A stretch of 64,000 nt of DNA, from positions 7,411,801-7,475,800 of the forward strand of contig OX419341.1 in NCBI GenBank assembly GCA_948470475.1, written 5' to 3'. Origin of the DNA: Galaxea fascicularis (lineage: Eukaryota; Cnidaria; Anthozoa; Scleractinia; Euphylliidae). The position numbers were made by a program, and so were the translations under genes. Within the stretch, counting starts at the first letter, position 1; every line of letters starts with the position of its first letter. The notes under the pieces were generated by a model that had not been told where the DNA came from, did not search any database, and saw only the letters and a program-made list of their open reading frames with translations. This document shows, in pieces, positions 21,317 through 31,479 of the stretch.

Positions 21317-23775
21317 GGGGTGTCTCGAAAACTAAGACCTCGAAAACAAAGACCTAAGACCTAAGACCTCGAAAACTAAGACCTCGAAAATTAAGACCTC
21401 GAAAACTAAGACCTCGAAAACTAAGACCTCGAAAACTAAGACCTCGAAAACTAAGACCCCGTTCGAAATTGAAAAATACAACGTGTAAAGCGCCATTTTC
21501 TTTCCACCGAGTAAAGGCGTTTTTATATTGCGTAGCACTCGGTGGAAACTGATGCGAAATAACGTTAAATAAAACCGACTGAAAGTCTCATGGTGATTAT
21601 GGAATCCCGTAAGCATTATATTGTATGCCTTGTATGCCTTGAATGCCGTTCTCTTTACAACACAGACAAAAATCAGATACAATCGCAATCGCAATCCCCT
21701 AGAAAACGAAGACCTCTCAAAAACAAAGACTCCCTAGAAAATGAAGACTCCCTCGAAATTATATCCGTGAGAAGAAAGATGATCGATTGCTGAATGCTTC
21801 CTTGGGTCGCGTACTGATCGTACTGATGGTCAATTAAATTAAGCAGAAAAAAAGTTCGATGAAATATAAATAAAATATTCATTTTTCCCTGTGCAAGCAC
21901 TCCGGTAAATCTTACAGAAGTCGTCACAACAAGTCTTGTCAAGGTCTTACGAAAACTAAGACCCTCGAAAACGAAACCCGAAAACGAAGACACACTCAAA
22001 AAAAAAAAGAAGAAAAAGATGGTAAGATGTGAATTCTACTTTCTTGTCAACGTTTGTGTCTTAATTTTCGTAATTTGTATGCGGTGACTAAAACTCCACT
22101 CCAACGATTCAAACAAAAAAAAAGAGGAAGAAATAGATGCAAATATGTGATTTCCCCTGTCTTGTCAACATTCCCAGCCCATCATGTCTTCCATTGTACG
22201 TAAGATGCGCTGGCGGGAGAGCTATCTGGTTCTCTGATTTCTAAAAGCGAGTGAGTTCCCGGGATACTACTGAATGCGCTATTCCGTCTACCTATTTTTT
22301 TATTTTTTTATTTTTTATTTCTCGGTTTTCGTTATATATCCTACACTCGGTTTATTGCAGAAATAGACGCAATTAATTTTGTCTTTCTTTTTTCTACTTT
22401 TTGTCCACTTTTACGCGTAACTTTCATAAGTAACAGGATCAACGAGGGAGCTTCCGGGAAACCAACAAACCTCAACTGATCACCTCATACGTCTGGCGTG
22501 AAATGTATTCCTGAAAACCATCGATTCAGTCGATTTAAAGTCCTATGTTAGCCGTTTTTGTTGCCGGTAATTATTTTCTCGTTATTTACGCCGGTTTGGG
22601 TTAATTTTCTTCTTGGCTTAGCTTTTTTTCTTTTGTTTATACTTGTTGTCATCAGGAACCCATCACTCCTATAACGGTGAATAACCTTGCACAAAAAGAA
22701 CGAAATGGACAAAGTGTAAAGTCCAACCACAACATTAACACGAGGCGTAAAAGTTTTGTTCTTAGCGGTTTAATCAAAATTGAATCACAACAACTACTGA
22801 GTGTTACCTATTTTTGCTGACGATAACTTCCTAATTTTTTTAGTGGTTATTCGTTTATCTGAACTATGAGAGATGCTGTGACTCCAACACTGTTATGGAC
22901 ATTTTTGTTGTTGTTGTTGTTTTTGAAAAATTGTTATATTCTCGTATAGCTGTGAGGTTTCATTAAAACTAAATGCAATCTATAAGCTATTGTTTCGTTC
23001 AATTGATTTATTGCATCTGGATTAATAATAAACTTTATTTGAGTGTCAGGGCATTCAGCTTAAACAACTAACTGTGGACACTATAAAGCGACATTCAAAA
23101 ATGGAGACGGGTTCTATTTCACTGAAGCATTATTTCCTTACCAAGGTGTGCGATTCCACATCGGTTGTGTTGTTTTCATAAAATTTCAAAACAAGCGATT
23201 GAAGCAGAAGTGGAAGAACCAACAGATCACAATGCTTGTTTTCACGCTCTCTGTTTACAGTTTCATACCAAAATAATGCTTGTGACTCCAAAAATCTAGT
23301 TTTCACTGGATCATACGCGACGGAGTCATAACAAAATCATTCAGTATTTTCCTTACGACTCCGTTGCTTTGCATAACATAACACTCCAAGCTTCTGACGC
23401 TGTCGCTAGTGACAACCAGGGGGCGGTGTAGGGGGGGAGGGGGAGGGGAGAGGACGGGATGCGATTGTATCTGATTTTTGTTTGTGTTGCAAAGAGAACG
23501 GCATTCAAGGCATACAATTCCATAATCACCATGAGACTTTCAGTCGGTTTTATTTAACGTTATTTTGCATCAGTTTCCACCGAGTGCTACACAATATAAA
23601 AACGCCTTTACTCGGTGGAAAGAAAATGGCGCTTTACACGTTGTATTTTTCAATTTCGAACGGGGTCTTAGTTTTCGAGGTCTTAGTTTTCGAGGTCTTA
23701 ATTTTCGAGGTCTTAGTTTTCGAGGTCTTAGGTCTTAGGTCTTTGTTTTCGAGGTCTTAGTTTTCGAGACACCCC
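21317..23775. mobile_element. 8-bp-TSD DNA element with long inverted repeats, 2459 bp (hAT-like by TSD)
   Basis: It is flanked by GAATGGAG on both sides (21309-21316, 23776-23783). Ends begin GGGGTGTCTCGAAAAC. The inverted repeats extend about 370 bases on the left (to about 21688) and about 313 on the right (from about 23463). Each starts with a tandem array of a 17-18-bp unit (CTCGAAAACTAAGAC), with fewer units on the right. Beyond the arrays both arms share TTTCCACCGAGTAAAGGCG and CTCATGGTGATTATGGAAT. An 8-bp duplication suggests hAT or a relative. No transposase inside, so non-autonomous. Removing it restores the Helitron frame exactly (ATG GAG / GCT GTG). Confidence 0.88.
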
Positions 23776-23783
23776 GAATGGAG

Positions 23784-23973
23784 GCTGTGGGATATAAAAT
23801 ACAGTTTATTAGATGCAGTTGTGAATTATCCAAAAGAGAAATTCAGCTTGTCATGCGTAGGCACAAATCAGTAAAGCAAAAGATGAAGTACGCAGACCAG
23901 AAGCGGCAATATCGTGCTCAAATAGAACCAGTAAAACAGAGAGCTTCTTTAGATTGTCGAGCTGAAAGATATA
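23784..23973 (+). CDS. Helitron polyprotein, segment 3
   Basis: In frame with segment 2: AVGYKIQFIRCSCELSKREI, then VMRRHKSVKQKMKYADQKRQ and KQRASLDCRAERY. It is a basic, helical linker with a Cys pair, directly before the KY-rich repeat. It leaves one base (A) that pairs with AG at 25051 to give AAG. No independent domain recognised. Confidence 0.7.
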
Positions 23974-25048
23974 CAGTACTGTGCAAAAGTAATGAGAGCG
24001 AATTTCGACGAATTTCGAGACATTTCGTCACTTTTCGACGAAAACCAGCGATTTTTTGAACGAAACGAAATATCGCCGAACTTTCGACGAATTTTCGAAA
24101 GCGCTATTGTCTTGACACTTTCGAAATTGCGAAATTGTATGCGAATGTTCCAGCGAAAATTCGAACGACAATTCAAGAAGATTCGCGAAATTTCGAAGGA
24201 AATGTTTCGAAATTTCGAAGAATGCTCAAAGCGTGTTTCGAAGTTTCGAAGAGTGCAGCGAATTTTCGAGGGTGAGGTAAGTTCATTGTACAGTGTAAGA
24301 AGGCTTTCGCTTCCTTCGATCAACCCTTTGCATAAACAATTCTATTTGAGACAACAAGGCATCATGTGTTACAAGTTGCGTGACGACACTAAGAACGGCT
24401 GCATAGGAGACTAGTTTTACAGCGGGGGCAAGTAATAGAATGAAATCATTCACATTTTCGAACTATTGGTATGCAAGTCAGCGCTTTTTGTCTATGAAGA
24501 GGATCAAAACATTGCAAGCTTGGCCTTCAGTCGGAGTTAGATTTCAACCAGAAATATGCATGCGTAATCAAGATCATGGAGTATAATCCCGCTTGTTGTC
24601 ATTACGATTCAGTCCTTGACGGTTAGTCTTGTCTAAAAACAAACGGGCAGTTACTCTACTGAAGCAGAATGTGGGTTAAATCTCTGTAGCTCATTTTTGA
24701 AACGCTCTTCAGTCGTGGTGTAAATAAATCAACAAAGCGCGTTTAGTTCCGAGTTATGTATGTTACTGCAATTATAATGTACAGTGTATTTTTAACGATA
24801 GTTCATTTCTTTGAAATTTCGAAAGCAAGAAAAGTTCGTTACTTCGAAATTTCGAAAGAGTTCGCAGCAACGAAAGTTCGATACTTCGAAATTTCGAAAG
24901 AATTCGCATCATTTCACCGAATTTTCTTCGAAATATCGCATTGAGTGACGCGAAATACCGCGCGAATTTTCGACGATATGTCGGCGAAAATTCGCAACAA
25001 TAGACGAAATTCGTCGAAATTCGCTCTCAATACTTTTGCACAGTACTG
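23974..25048. mobile_element. Tc1/mariner-like non-autonomous element, 1075 bp
   Basis: Ends begin CAGTACTGTGCAAAAGTA (both sides, inverted) and continue TGAGAGCGAATTTCGAC. They are flanked by TA (23972-23973, 25049-25050). The CAGT...GTGCAAAAGT terminus is a typical Tc1/mariner signature. The interior consists largely of iterated TTCGAAATTTCG-like words, with no transposase. The related element at 54131-56218 has almost the same termini. Its insertion splits a TAT codon of the Helitron polyprotein. Confidence 0.88.
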
Positions 25049-25050
25049 TA

Positions 25051-25278
25051 AGAACATGGAGCCAAATAAGAAGAGACAATTAAGTACTGAACAAGCTGAG
25101 AAGTACAAACAATTTAAAGAAGAAAATCGTGAGTGCTACAATATTGTAAGAAAAGAAGAAGCGAAGAAATATAACGATATGAAAGATTATAATGTGGAAA
25201 AGTACAACCTTATGAGGGAACAGAATGCTGAAAAATACAAGCATATGAAAGAAGATGAGCCTGAAAAGTACAATATTA
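25051..25278 (+). CDS. Helitron polyprotein, segment 4: start of KY-rich repeat, then frameshift
   Basis: KNMEPNKKRQLSTEQAEKYK opens a charged repeat region (KYxxMK/R periodicity of 11 residues). The frame ends after YNIMR at a 16-base deletion between copies of the 66-bp repeat (AGG joined to AGTACAAG). This throws the continuation at 25295 into another frame. Before the deletion the ORF would have continued directly into the Rep-helicase. In the present sequence this segment terminates at 25298. Confidence 0.65.
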
Positions 25279-25500
25279 TGAGGAGTACAAGCGTATGAAA
25301 GAAGATGAGGCTGAAAAGTACAACACTATGAGGACACAAAATGCGGAGAAGTACAAGCGTATGAAAGAAGATGAGCCTGAAAAGTACAACACTATGAGGA
25401 CACAAAATGCGGAGAAGTACAAGCGTATGAAAGAAGATGAGCCTGAAAAGTACAACATTATGAGGACACAAAATGCTGAGAAGTATAAACGTTTGAAAGT
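25150..25500 (+). repeat. 66-bp coding tandem repeat (22-residue unit)
   Basis: About four to five copies of a unit encoding AEKYKRMKEDEPEKYNTMRT-like residues; two adjacent copies are identical at the DNA level over most of their length. Each unit is made of two 11-residue halves (EKYK.MK and EKYN.MR). Likely to form a charged helix. Slippage or recombination between units explains the 16-base deletion at about 25276. Confidence 0.8.
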
Positions 25501-28500
25501 AAATGATGTTAATATGTATAATGCTTGTAGAGAAAAATGTGCTCAGAAATACAAATCAATGGACATGAATGAAAAGAAAAAATATATAAACAAGCAGAAA
25601 CTGTCATACAAACAAAAGTCGTCAACAAAACACTCATTGGACTATTATATTGAACAATTTAATGTTGCTGTCAGGGATGGTCCTTACTACGTTTGTAATG
25701 TGTGTAATAGACTTCTGTATAGAAAAGGTGTAATTGAATTGAAGACAGCTGAGAAGTACAGTTCCAAGTTGCGTTTGTTTACAAATGTGTTGTGTTTTGA
25801 TGGAAAGATGTATATTTGTCATACTTGCCATCGCAGTATGAAAAAAAACAAAACTCCTTGTCAGGCAGTGGATAATAATCTTGCAGTTGATGATGTTCCA
25901 CGTGAACTAGCCAGTTTAGAAAAACTTGAACAAGTGTTGATTTCTCAGCGAATAGTATTTGAAAAAATTGTCATGATGCCAAAAGGAAGACAACGCAAAA
26001 TTAAAGGAGCAATTTGCAATGTCCCTGTGAACTGTGAAGAGACTTGTAAAGTTCTGCCACGCCCACCAGATAGTTGTGGAATAATACTGGTTAAGCTAAA
26101 ACGGAAGTTGGAATTTAGAGGGCATGTATATTTTCAGGCAGTGCGACCACAGGCTGTAATGCATGCCCTGCAGTGGCTTCAAGGTAATAATCCATTATAT
26201 GAAAACATCTTTATTAATTTGAGCAATATTGACGATACACATTCAATGACAAGAGATGATGAAATTGAAGATGAAACCGAGAGCACTGCATTAGATTCTT
26301 CAAGTAATGAGTCTAAAAATATAGGGACAGTCCCCGCTGTGGATGAGGATGATGATTGTGAAAAAGAAGATCCACTTAATGAACACAGAGGAGCAACATG
26401 TGAAACATGTTTACAGCCTGTTATTCCAGATTATCCTGTCACATCTGATGAACAAGAAATTAAGTCTTGTGGTAATGAAATCTATGATATTGCTCCTGGT
26501 GAAAATAAACATCCTGTGTCTATTATGACAGACAAACATTGTGAGGAATTAGCATTTCCAACATTATTTCCAAAAGGGAGATTTGGATATACAGCAGAGA
26601 GAAAATTCAAGTTAACTCCCGTGAAATATTTTAATGCACGACTGTTACATTACAGTGGTAGATTTGCAATGAATCCAGAATATTTGTTTTTTGCACAATT
26701 TATCATAGAACAGAAAAAAGTGTCAGATAGCATCAGTATTGCTCTGAGAAAGCTTCATGGTCAAGCAGTAACAGCATCACAATTTAAATCAAATGACCAG
26801 TATATCAAAAACTTGATTTTCAAGGACCAAGCCTATTTATTTTTAAGGAACATTCCAGGTAGTCAACCATACTGGCAAAAATTTATGTTTGAGGTGATTG
26901 CTATGGTTCAGCAGCTTGGAATCCCAACTTGGTTTATGACTTTGTCCTGTGCTGACTTGAGATGGCCTGAACTCTTTCACATACTCTCTAGAGTTAATGG
27001 ACACGAAATGACAGATGAAGAAATAGAAGCTTTGTCATACAATGAAAAATGCTCTTTGCTTAATCTTAATCCTGTTATTGTTGCAAAACACTTCCAATAT
27101 AGAGTTGAAACGTTTTTCAAAGATGTGTTACTAAGTCCTGCAAAACCAATTGGGAATATCATTTACTATGCATTGAGAATTGAGTTCCAGATGAGAGGAT
27201 CACCACACCTACATTCACTTATTTGGAATTCTGATTGTCCAGAATTAACATCTGAAAATGAGGAGGCATATGTAAGGTATATTGATAAACATGTGCAAGC
27301 AAGTGTTCCTGACAGAGAAACCAATTCTGAATTATATGACTTAGTACTTATGTATCAAAAACATAGTCACTCTAGGACCTGTAAAAAATACAAGAACATT
27401 TCATGCAGATTCAATTTTGGGCAATTCTTTACAAATGAAACAGTTGTATCGAAACAACTTCCAGATGACATATCGGAAGACGAAAAGATAGTGCTATTAA
27501 AACGGCGTAATGACATTTTGTGTGCTGTAAAAGAAAAAATTAATAATACTTTAGATCCTGCTAAATTAAATTATGACTCAAACATTACTGCAGAAGAAGT
27601 ATTGTCAAGCTGTAAAGTTTCTGAGAAAGATTACAATTGGGCTTTGTCTGTGTCTTCTGACACTGATTTTGAATTACATCTTAAGAGGTCTGTTGACAGT
27701 TGTTTTATAAATAACTATTTTGAAGCTGGAATAAAAGGATTCCGTGCAAATGTGGACTTACAACCTGTTTTTAATCATTATAAATGCATAACATATGTTT
27801 GTTCATACTTTTCTAAAGATGAAACTGAATGTTCTGAAGCTATAATGAAGGCAGCAAAAGAAGCCAAAACAAACAATTTGGATGTTAGGCGAAGCTTGAG
27901 AAAGGTTGGTGCTGCATTTTTGTCATGTAGGGAAGTGAGTGCTCAAGAGAGTGTGTATAGATGCATGCCTGAACTATGGTTGAGAAAGACATTTCCTGGA
28001 GTAGTGTTTGTTAATACAGGCTTACCACAAGAGAGATTGCGGGTAGCAAAATGTCAAGAGGAACTAGAAGCACTTGATGATGAGAGTACCGATATTTTTA
28101 AATCAAATATCATTGAAAGGTATTCTGATAGGCCAGATATTCTAGATAATATATGCTTAGCACAATTTGCAGCATACTATTACAAAGACTACAAAGCTAA
28201 TCCAGATGAAACAAACGATGTTCAGCCAGTTGTGCTGTCTGATAATATAATTGAATCTTGTCATCCTGAAAATTGTGATTTGATGCTTCCTTTAAAAATT
28301 AAACTTAAAAATGGCAATGAAGTTATGAAACGCAGAAGGGTTAAAGCAGTGATCAGATTTCACACACCTAACAGAAACAAGGAGCCAGAAAAATTTTATC
28401 ACCATTTGCTTATGCTTTACTTGCCATGGCGCAAAGAGGGTGAGCTAGTGGGGCCAGATGAATTGTTTGCAACAAAATACCATAAGGTGTCAGTGAAGAG

Positions 28501-30958
28501 TTTAGTTGAAAAAAATAGGCAGGTTTTTGAACCAAATGCAGATGCTCTAAACAGTGCATTTGAAGAATTAACTGAAAATCCAGTGAAACGTGTTTACTCA
28601 TTTGATGTTATGAACGATCAAGAAAATGATGATGTTTTGAATGAAGTTGGGGAAAGTGTTGACACTGATGAAAATAATGAACTTCCATCAGAAGAATTAG
28701 TAATGGTACCTGAAAGTTGCTCAACTTCAAGTGGAGTACTTTGTTATAATGAACCATCTGCCATTAGAGATGATTCACTACGAGAGTGTGTAAGATCTTT
28801 GAATACAAAGCAACGTTTTGCATATAATGTTGTGCTCCAGTGGTGTAGACAGATGGTTAAAAATGCAAATTGCTTAAAGAAAGAGAAGATTGAGCCAATA
28901 CATATTTTTATAACAGGTGGAGCAGGTTCTGGAAAGAGCCATTTGATAAAAACAATTTATCATACAGCAGTAAAAACTTTTAATTATACTTCAATAAATC
29001 CTGCTTTACCTAAAGTTCTTTTGATGGCTCCAACTGGTGTTGCAGCTGTGAACATTTCGGGGAGTACAATAAACACAGCACTAGCGATTCCAAAAGATGT
29101 TGGTACTAACTTATCACCTTTATCAGATCAAAAGAAGACGATTTTGAGGCTTACTCTCAGTGAACTGAAGTTAATTATCATTGATGAAATTTCAATGGTT
29201 TCAAACAATAAACTTTTGTTTATTCATCAAAGGCTGAAAGAGATCTTTGGTACCGCAAGTTCAAGGTTGTTTGCAGATATAAGCATAATATGTGTTGGAG
29301 ACTTTTATCAACTTCCTCCTATTAAAGAAAGACTTATATTTTGTGATTACAGAAATGAGCTTTGTAATTTAACCCATCCATGGCACACTTTTAAAATGGT
29401 GGAACTAGAGGAAATTATGCGTCAAAAAGGAGATGATAGTTTTACTCAGTTGCTTAACAGAGTCAGGGTTGCTAAACACACTGATAAAGACTTGTTCACT
29501 ATTCAATCCACATCAATAGATCTAAGTGATAAGAAGAATTATCCAACAAATGAATTGCACGTGTGGGCCGAAAATAAGCCTGTAGCTCAGTACAACAAAC
29601 AACGCCTGGAAGAAATTTGTAAACCATTGCATGTTGTTAAGGCAGTTGACCAATACCCAAGTAATGTTTCCAGAGATGCAATTGAAAAGGTACTCTCAAA
29701 AGGACGGTCTTTTACAGGGGGGCTGGATTTTGAAATTCATATAAAAGAGTCTGCTCATGTCATGTTAACAAGTAACATTGACATTTCTGATAGACTAATT
29801 AATGGCCAGTTGGGAACTGTTGCTAAGATCTCAGTGAATGAAATATCTGGTAAGCCTAGTATTATTTATGTTAAGTTTGATGATGACTTGGCAGGTCATT
29901 CACTAATCAATAAAAGTGGTGACTTATTTGCAGTGGAAAACAAAGTTGTACCAATTAGAGCAATCTTACATGTAAGTAAAATTAAAATTAATTCTATGAA
30001 GACATCATCACCAGAAATACAGAGGCTACAATTTCCTTTAACATTGGCTTGGGCATGCACTGTACATAAAGTTCAAGGATTGACCCTCAAGAGAATTGTT
30101 ATTAGTTTTGAATTAATTAAGCAAAACACTTTTAATTATGGACAAATCTACGTTGCGCTTAGTAGGGCAACTGGTCTTGATGGCCTCCATGTAATTGGGA
30201 AAGTTGACAAAAAGCATATTAGAGCAGACCCAAGGGTGTGTGAGGAATATGAAAGACTGAGAAGTACATCGCTTTTAGAAAAGGATGTTCAATGCCACCC
30301 TGAATGGTGTAGGACAGTGATACCTATAACTCTGTTAAATATCAGGTCTCTTAGAAAGCATAGCAGTGATATTAAGTTTGATAAAACCATTTTTAATTGT
30401 CCTTTGATATTACTAACAGAAACACAGCTTTTGCCATGTGAGTTGGTAAATGATATTGAGGATAATCTTTGCCCTCTGATATTACAGAGACAAGACAATG
30501 ATGATAGATTTGGAAGCCTTGCACTTTGTCACAAATCAACAGTAATTATAAATGAAAGAGAATACATTTCAGCGATCAACGGATTGAAATTCCAGGCAAC
30601 ATTTCGTGAACATAACAATAGTCAGATAACATTTCTATTACTCTACCGAAAGCATCAGTCAAATGTTGACATTTTTATTACTAATCTTGGTAACATCTTG
30701 GATCAGTTGCCAATTGATGTGGTTCTGGGTGATTTTACTATAAATTATCTCAGTGAAAAAGATTCTTCTTACTTGAGGGCAACACTGGAGAGTAGACTAC
30801 ATTTTGAACAAATTGTTGAGGAGGCAACATTTGTATCCAGTGGAAATCTTCTTGATCATGTGTATGTAAGACAAAACAAATTTAAAAGTGTTACTAACAG
30901 AGTAATTAGTGTTTATTACTCAGACCATGATGGTATTTTGGTTAATTTTGAAGTATAA
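25295..30958 (+). CDS. Helitron Rep-PIF1 helicase-endonuclease, 1887-residue intact ORF
   Basis: Domains in order: KY repeats (1-75); Cys pairs CNVCNRLLYRKG (about 134) and CHTCHRSM (about 174); Helitron-like N region with ELAFPTLFPKGRFGY (about 417); Rep domain with HUH motif GSPHLHSLIW (about 635) and the tyrosine region YKCITYVCSYFSK (about 829-841), which supplies the nicking Tyr residues. A PIF1-family helicase follows with Walker A GGAGSGKS (about 1207), PTGVAAVNISGSTI, Walker B LIIIDEISM (about 1292), GDFYQLPP (about 1335), TVHKVQGLTL (about 1588) and YVALSRATG (about 1618). The C-terminal endonuclease/exonuclease/phosphatase-like domain has LTETQL (about 1707), LGDFTINY (about 1811) and YSDHDGILV (about 1875). 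The enzyme would nick, unwind and transfer one DNA strand. No stops over 5.6 kb. The ATG at 25295 could serve as a start now that upstream coding is disrupted. Confidence 0.93.
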   Translation: MKEDEAEKYNTMRTQNAEKYKRMKEDEPEKYNTMRTQNAEKYKRMKEDEPEKYNIMRTQNAEKYKRLKVNDVNMYNACREKCAQKYKSMDMNEKKKYINKQKLSYKQKSSTKHSLDYYIEQFNVAVRDGPYYVCNVCNRLLYRKGVIELKTAEKYSSKLRLFTNVLCFDGKMYICHTCHRSMKKNKTPCQAVDNNLAVDDVPRELASLEKLEQVLISQRIVFEKIVMMPKGRQRKIKGAICNVPVNCEETCKVLPRPPDSCGIILVKLKRKLEFRGHVYFQAVRPQAVMHALQWLQGNNPLYENIFINLSNIDDTHSMTRDDEIEDETESTALDSSSNESKNIGTVPAVDEDDDCEKEDPLNEHRGATCETCLQPVIPDYPVTSDEQEIKSCGNEIYDIAPGENKHPVSIMTDKHCEELAFPTLFPKGRFGYTAERKFKLTPVKYFNARLLHYSGRFAMNPEYLFFAQFIIEQKKVSDSISIALRKLHGQAVTASQFKSNDQYIKNLIFKDQAYLFLRNIPGSQPYWQKFMFEVIAMVQQLGIPTWFMTLSCADLRWPELFHILSRVNGHEMTDEEIEALSYNEKCSLLNLNPVIVAKHFQYRVETFFKDVLLSPAKPIGNIIYYALRIEFQMRGSPHLHSLIWNSDCPELTSENEEAYVRYIDKHVQASVPDRETNSELYDLVLMYQKHSHSRTCKKYKNISCRFNFGQFFTNETVVSKQLPDDISEDEKIVLLKRRNDILCAVKEKINNTLDPAKLNYDSNITAEEVLSSCKVSEKDYNWALSVSSDTDFELHLKRSVDSCFINNYFEAGIKGFRANVDLQPVFNHYKCITYVCSYFSKDETECSEAIMKAAKEAKTNNLDVRRSLRKVGAAFLSCREVSAQESVYRCMPELWLRKTFPGVVFVNTGLPQERLRVAKCQEELEALDDESTDIFKSNIIERYSDRPDILDNICLAQFAAYYYKDYKANPDETNDVQPVVLSDNIIESCHPENCDLMLPLKIKLKNGNEVMKRRRVKAVIRFHTPNRNKEPEKFYHHLLMLYLPWRKEGELVGPDELFATKYHKVSVKSLVEKNRQVFEPNADALNSAFEELTENPVKRVYSFDVMNDQENDDVLNEVGESVDTDENNELPSEELVMVPESCSTSSGVLCYNEPSAIRDDSLRECVRSLNTKQRFAYNVVLQWCRQMVKNANCLKKEKIEPIHIFITGGAGSGKSHLIKTIYHTAVKTFNYTSINPALPKVLLMAPTGVAAVNISGSTINTALAIPKDVGTNLSPLSDQKKTILRLTLSELKLIIIDEISMVSNNKLLFIHQRLKEIFGTASSRLFADISIICVGDFYQLPPIKERLIFCDYRNELCNLTHPWHTFKMVELEEIMRQKGDDSFTQLLNRVRVAKHTDKDLFTIQSTSIDLSDKKNYPTNELHVWAENKPVAQYNKQRLEEICKPLHVVKAVDQYPSNVSRDAIEKVLSKGRSFTGGLDFEIHIKESAHVMLTSNIDISDRLINGQLGTVAKISVNEISGKPSIIYVKFDDDLAGHSLINKSGDLFAVENKVVPIRAILHVSKIKINSMKTSSPEIQRLQFPLTLAWACTVHKVQGLTLKRIVISFELIKQNTFNYGQIYVALSRATGLDGLHVIGKVDKKHIRADPRVCEEYERLRSTSLLEKDVQCHPEWCRTVIPITLLNIRSLRKHSSDIKFDKTIFNCPLILLTETQLLPCELVNDIEDNLCPLILQRQDNDDRFGSLALCHKSTVIINEREYISAINGLKFQATFREHNNSQITFLLLYRKHQSNVDIFITNLGNILDQLPIDVVLGDFTINYLSEKDSSYLRATLESRLHFEQIVEEATFVSSGNLLDHVYVRQNKFKSVTNRVISVYYSDHDGILVNFEV

Positions 30959-31072
30959 AAAATAGTGTGAAGAATTTGAATTGCTATGAAACAGCAAGTT
31001 TCTTTTATGACTTAGAGGAGTATTTACTTTTGAAACTTAAATTGAATTCTTTGCATATAATCTTCTTTAGAG

Positions 31073-31312
31073 ATGATTAGTATGAAAAATGACTTTGATG
31101 ATGTTAGTACAGAGAAGATTACTTGGAAGAAGAAAAAGGTAAAAAGATGGATTATTTTGTTAGCAATGTCAGATATTTTCAGTAATGTTTATGTTGAGAA
31201 AGTTCATCAAAATATTCATGAATGTTTAATGCATAATGTAGGACTGCAGTACAAGTGGTGTTATGCAACTTATTATTACATGACATGTCTTAACGAACTT
31301 AAACATTTGTAA
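31073..31312 (+). CDS. Small hypothetical ORF behind the Helitron ORF
   Basis: ATG at 31073 (79 residues) directly follows an acceptor-like TCTTCTTTAG. The sequence is charged at first (STEKITWKKKKVKRW), then mixed, ending TYYYMTCLNELKHL. No domain recognised. The base composition matches the Helitron, so it may be element 3' sequence rather than a gene. Confidence 0.25.
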   Translation: MISMKNDFDDVSTEKITWKKKKVKRWIILLAMSDIFSNVYVEKVHQNIHECLMHNVGLQYKWCYATYYYMTCLNELKHL

Positions 31313-31398
31313 CTAATCTTAACAATAAGAAGACTAAAGTGACTAAGATGTTGTTGAAGCTTGAGAAGAGAACTTGATTTCCATGTCTGGAATGTTCA

Positions 31399-31475
31399 GA
31401 AGTCACTCCAGTGAAGTTTGGAGTGACTTCATATTGTTAGTGTATGGCCTCATGGGACAGTGGTGACCACTGTCC
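31399..31475. other. Two adjacent strong hairpins
   Basis: GAAGTCACTCCA (31399-31410) pairs perfectly with TGGAGTGACTTC (31419-31430) over an 8-base loop. GGACAGTGGT pairs with ACCACTGTCC around one central base (31455-31475). They lie 440-520 bases after the Helitron stop codon. Helitrons carry hairpins near their 3' ends, and transcripts can also use them for end formation; the role here is undecided. Confidence 0.5.
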
Positions 31476-31479
31476 AGAA

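Noticed and set aside
21317..21470. Regular 17-18-bp repeats resembling a CRISPR array
   Set aside because: Units are directly adjacent with no unique spacers, are mirrored at the other end of a transposon, and the genome is eukaryotic.
21317..23775. Nested transposons acting as introns (spliced out precisely)
   Set aside because: None of the three elements begins with GT or ends with AG at the duplication boundary, so exact intron-like removal is not supported.
25187..25471. Minus-strand open frames with repeated LYFSAFC residues
   Set aside because: Antisense of the 66-bp coding tandem repeat.
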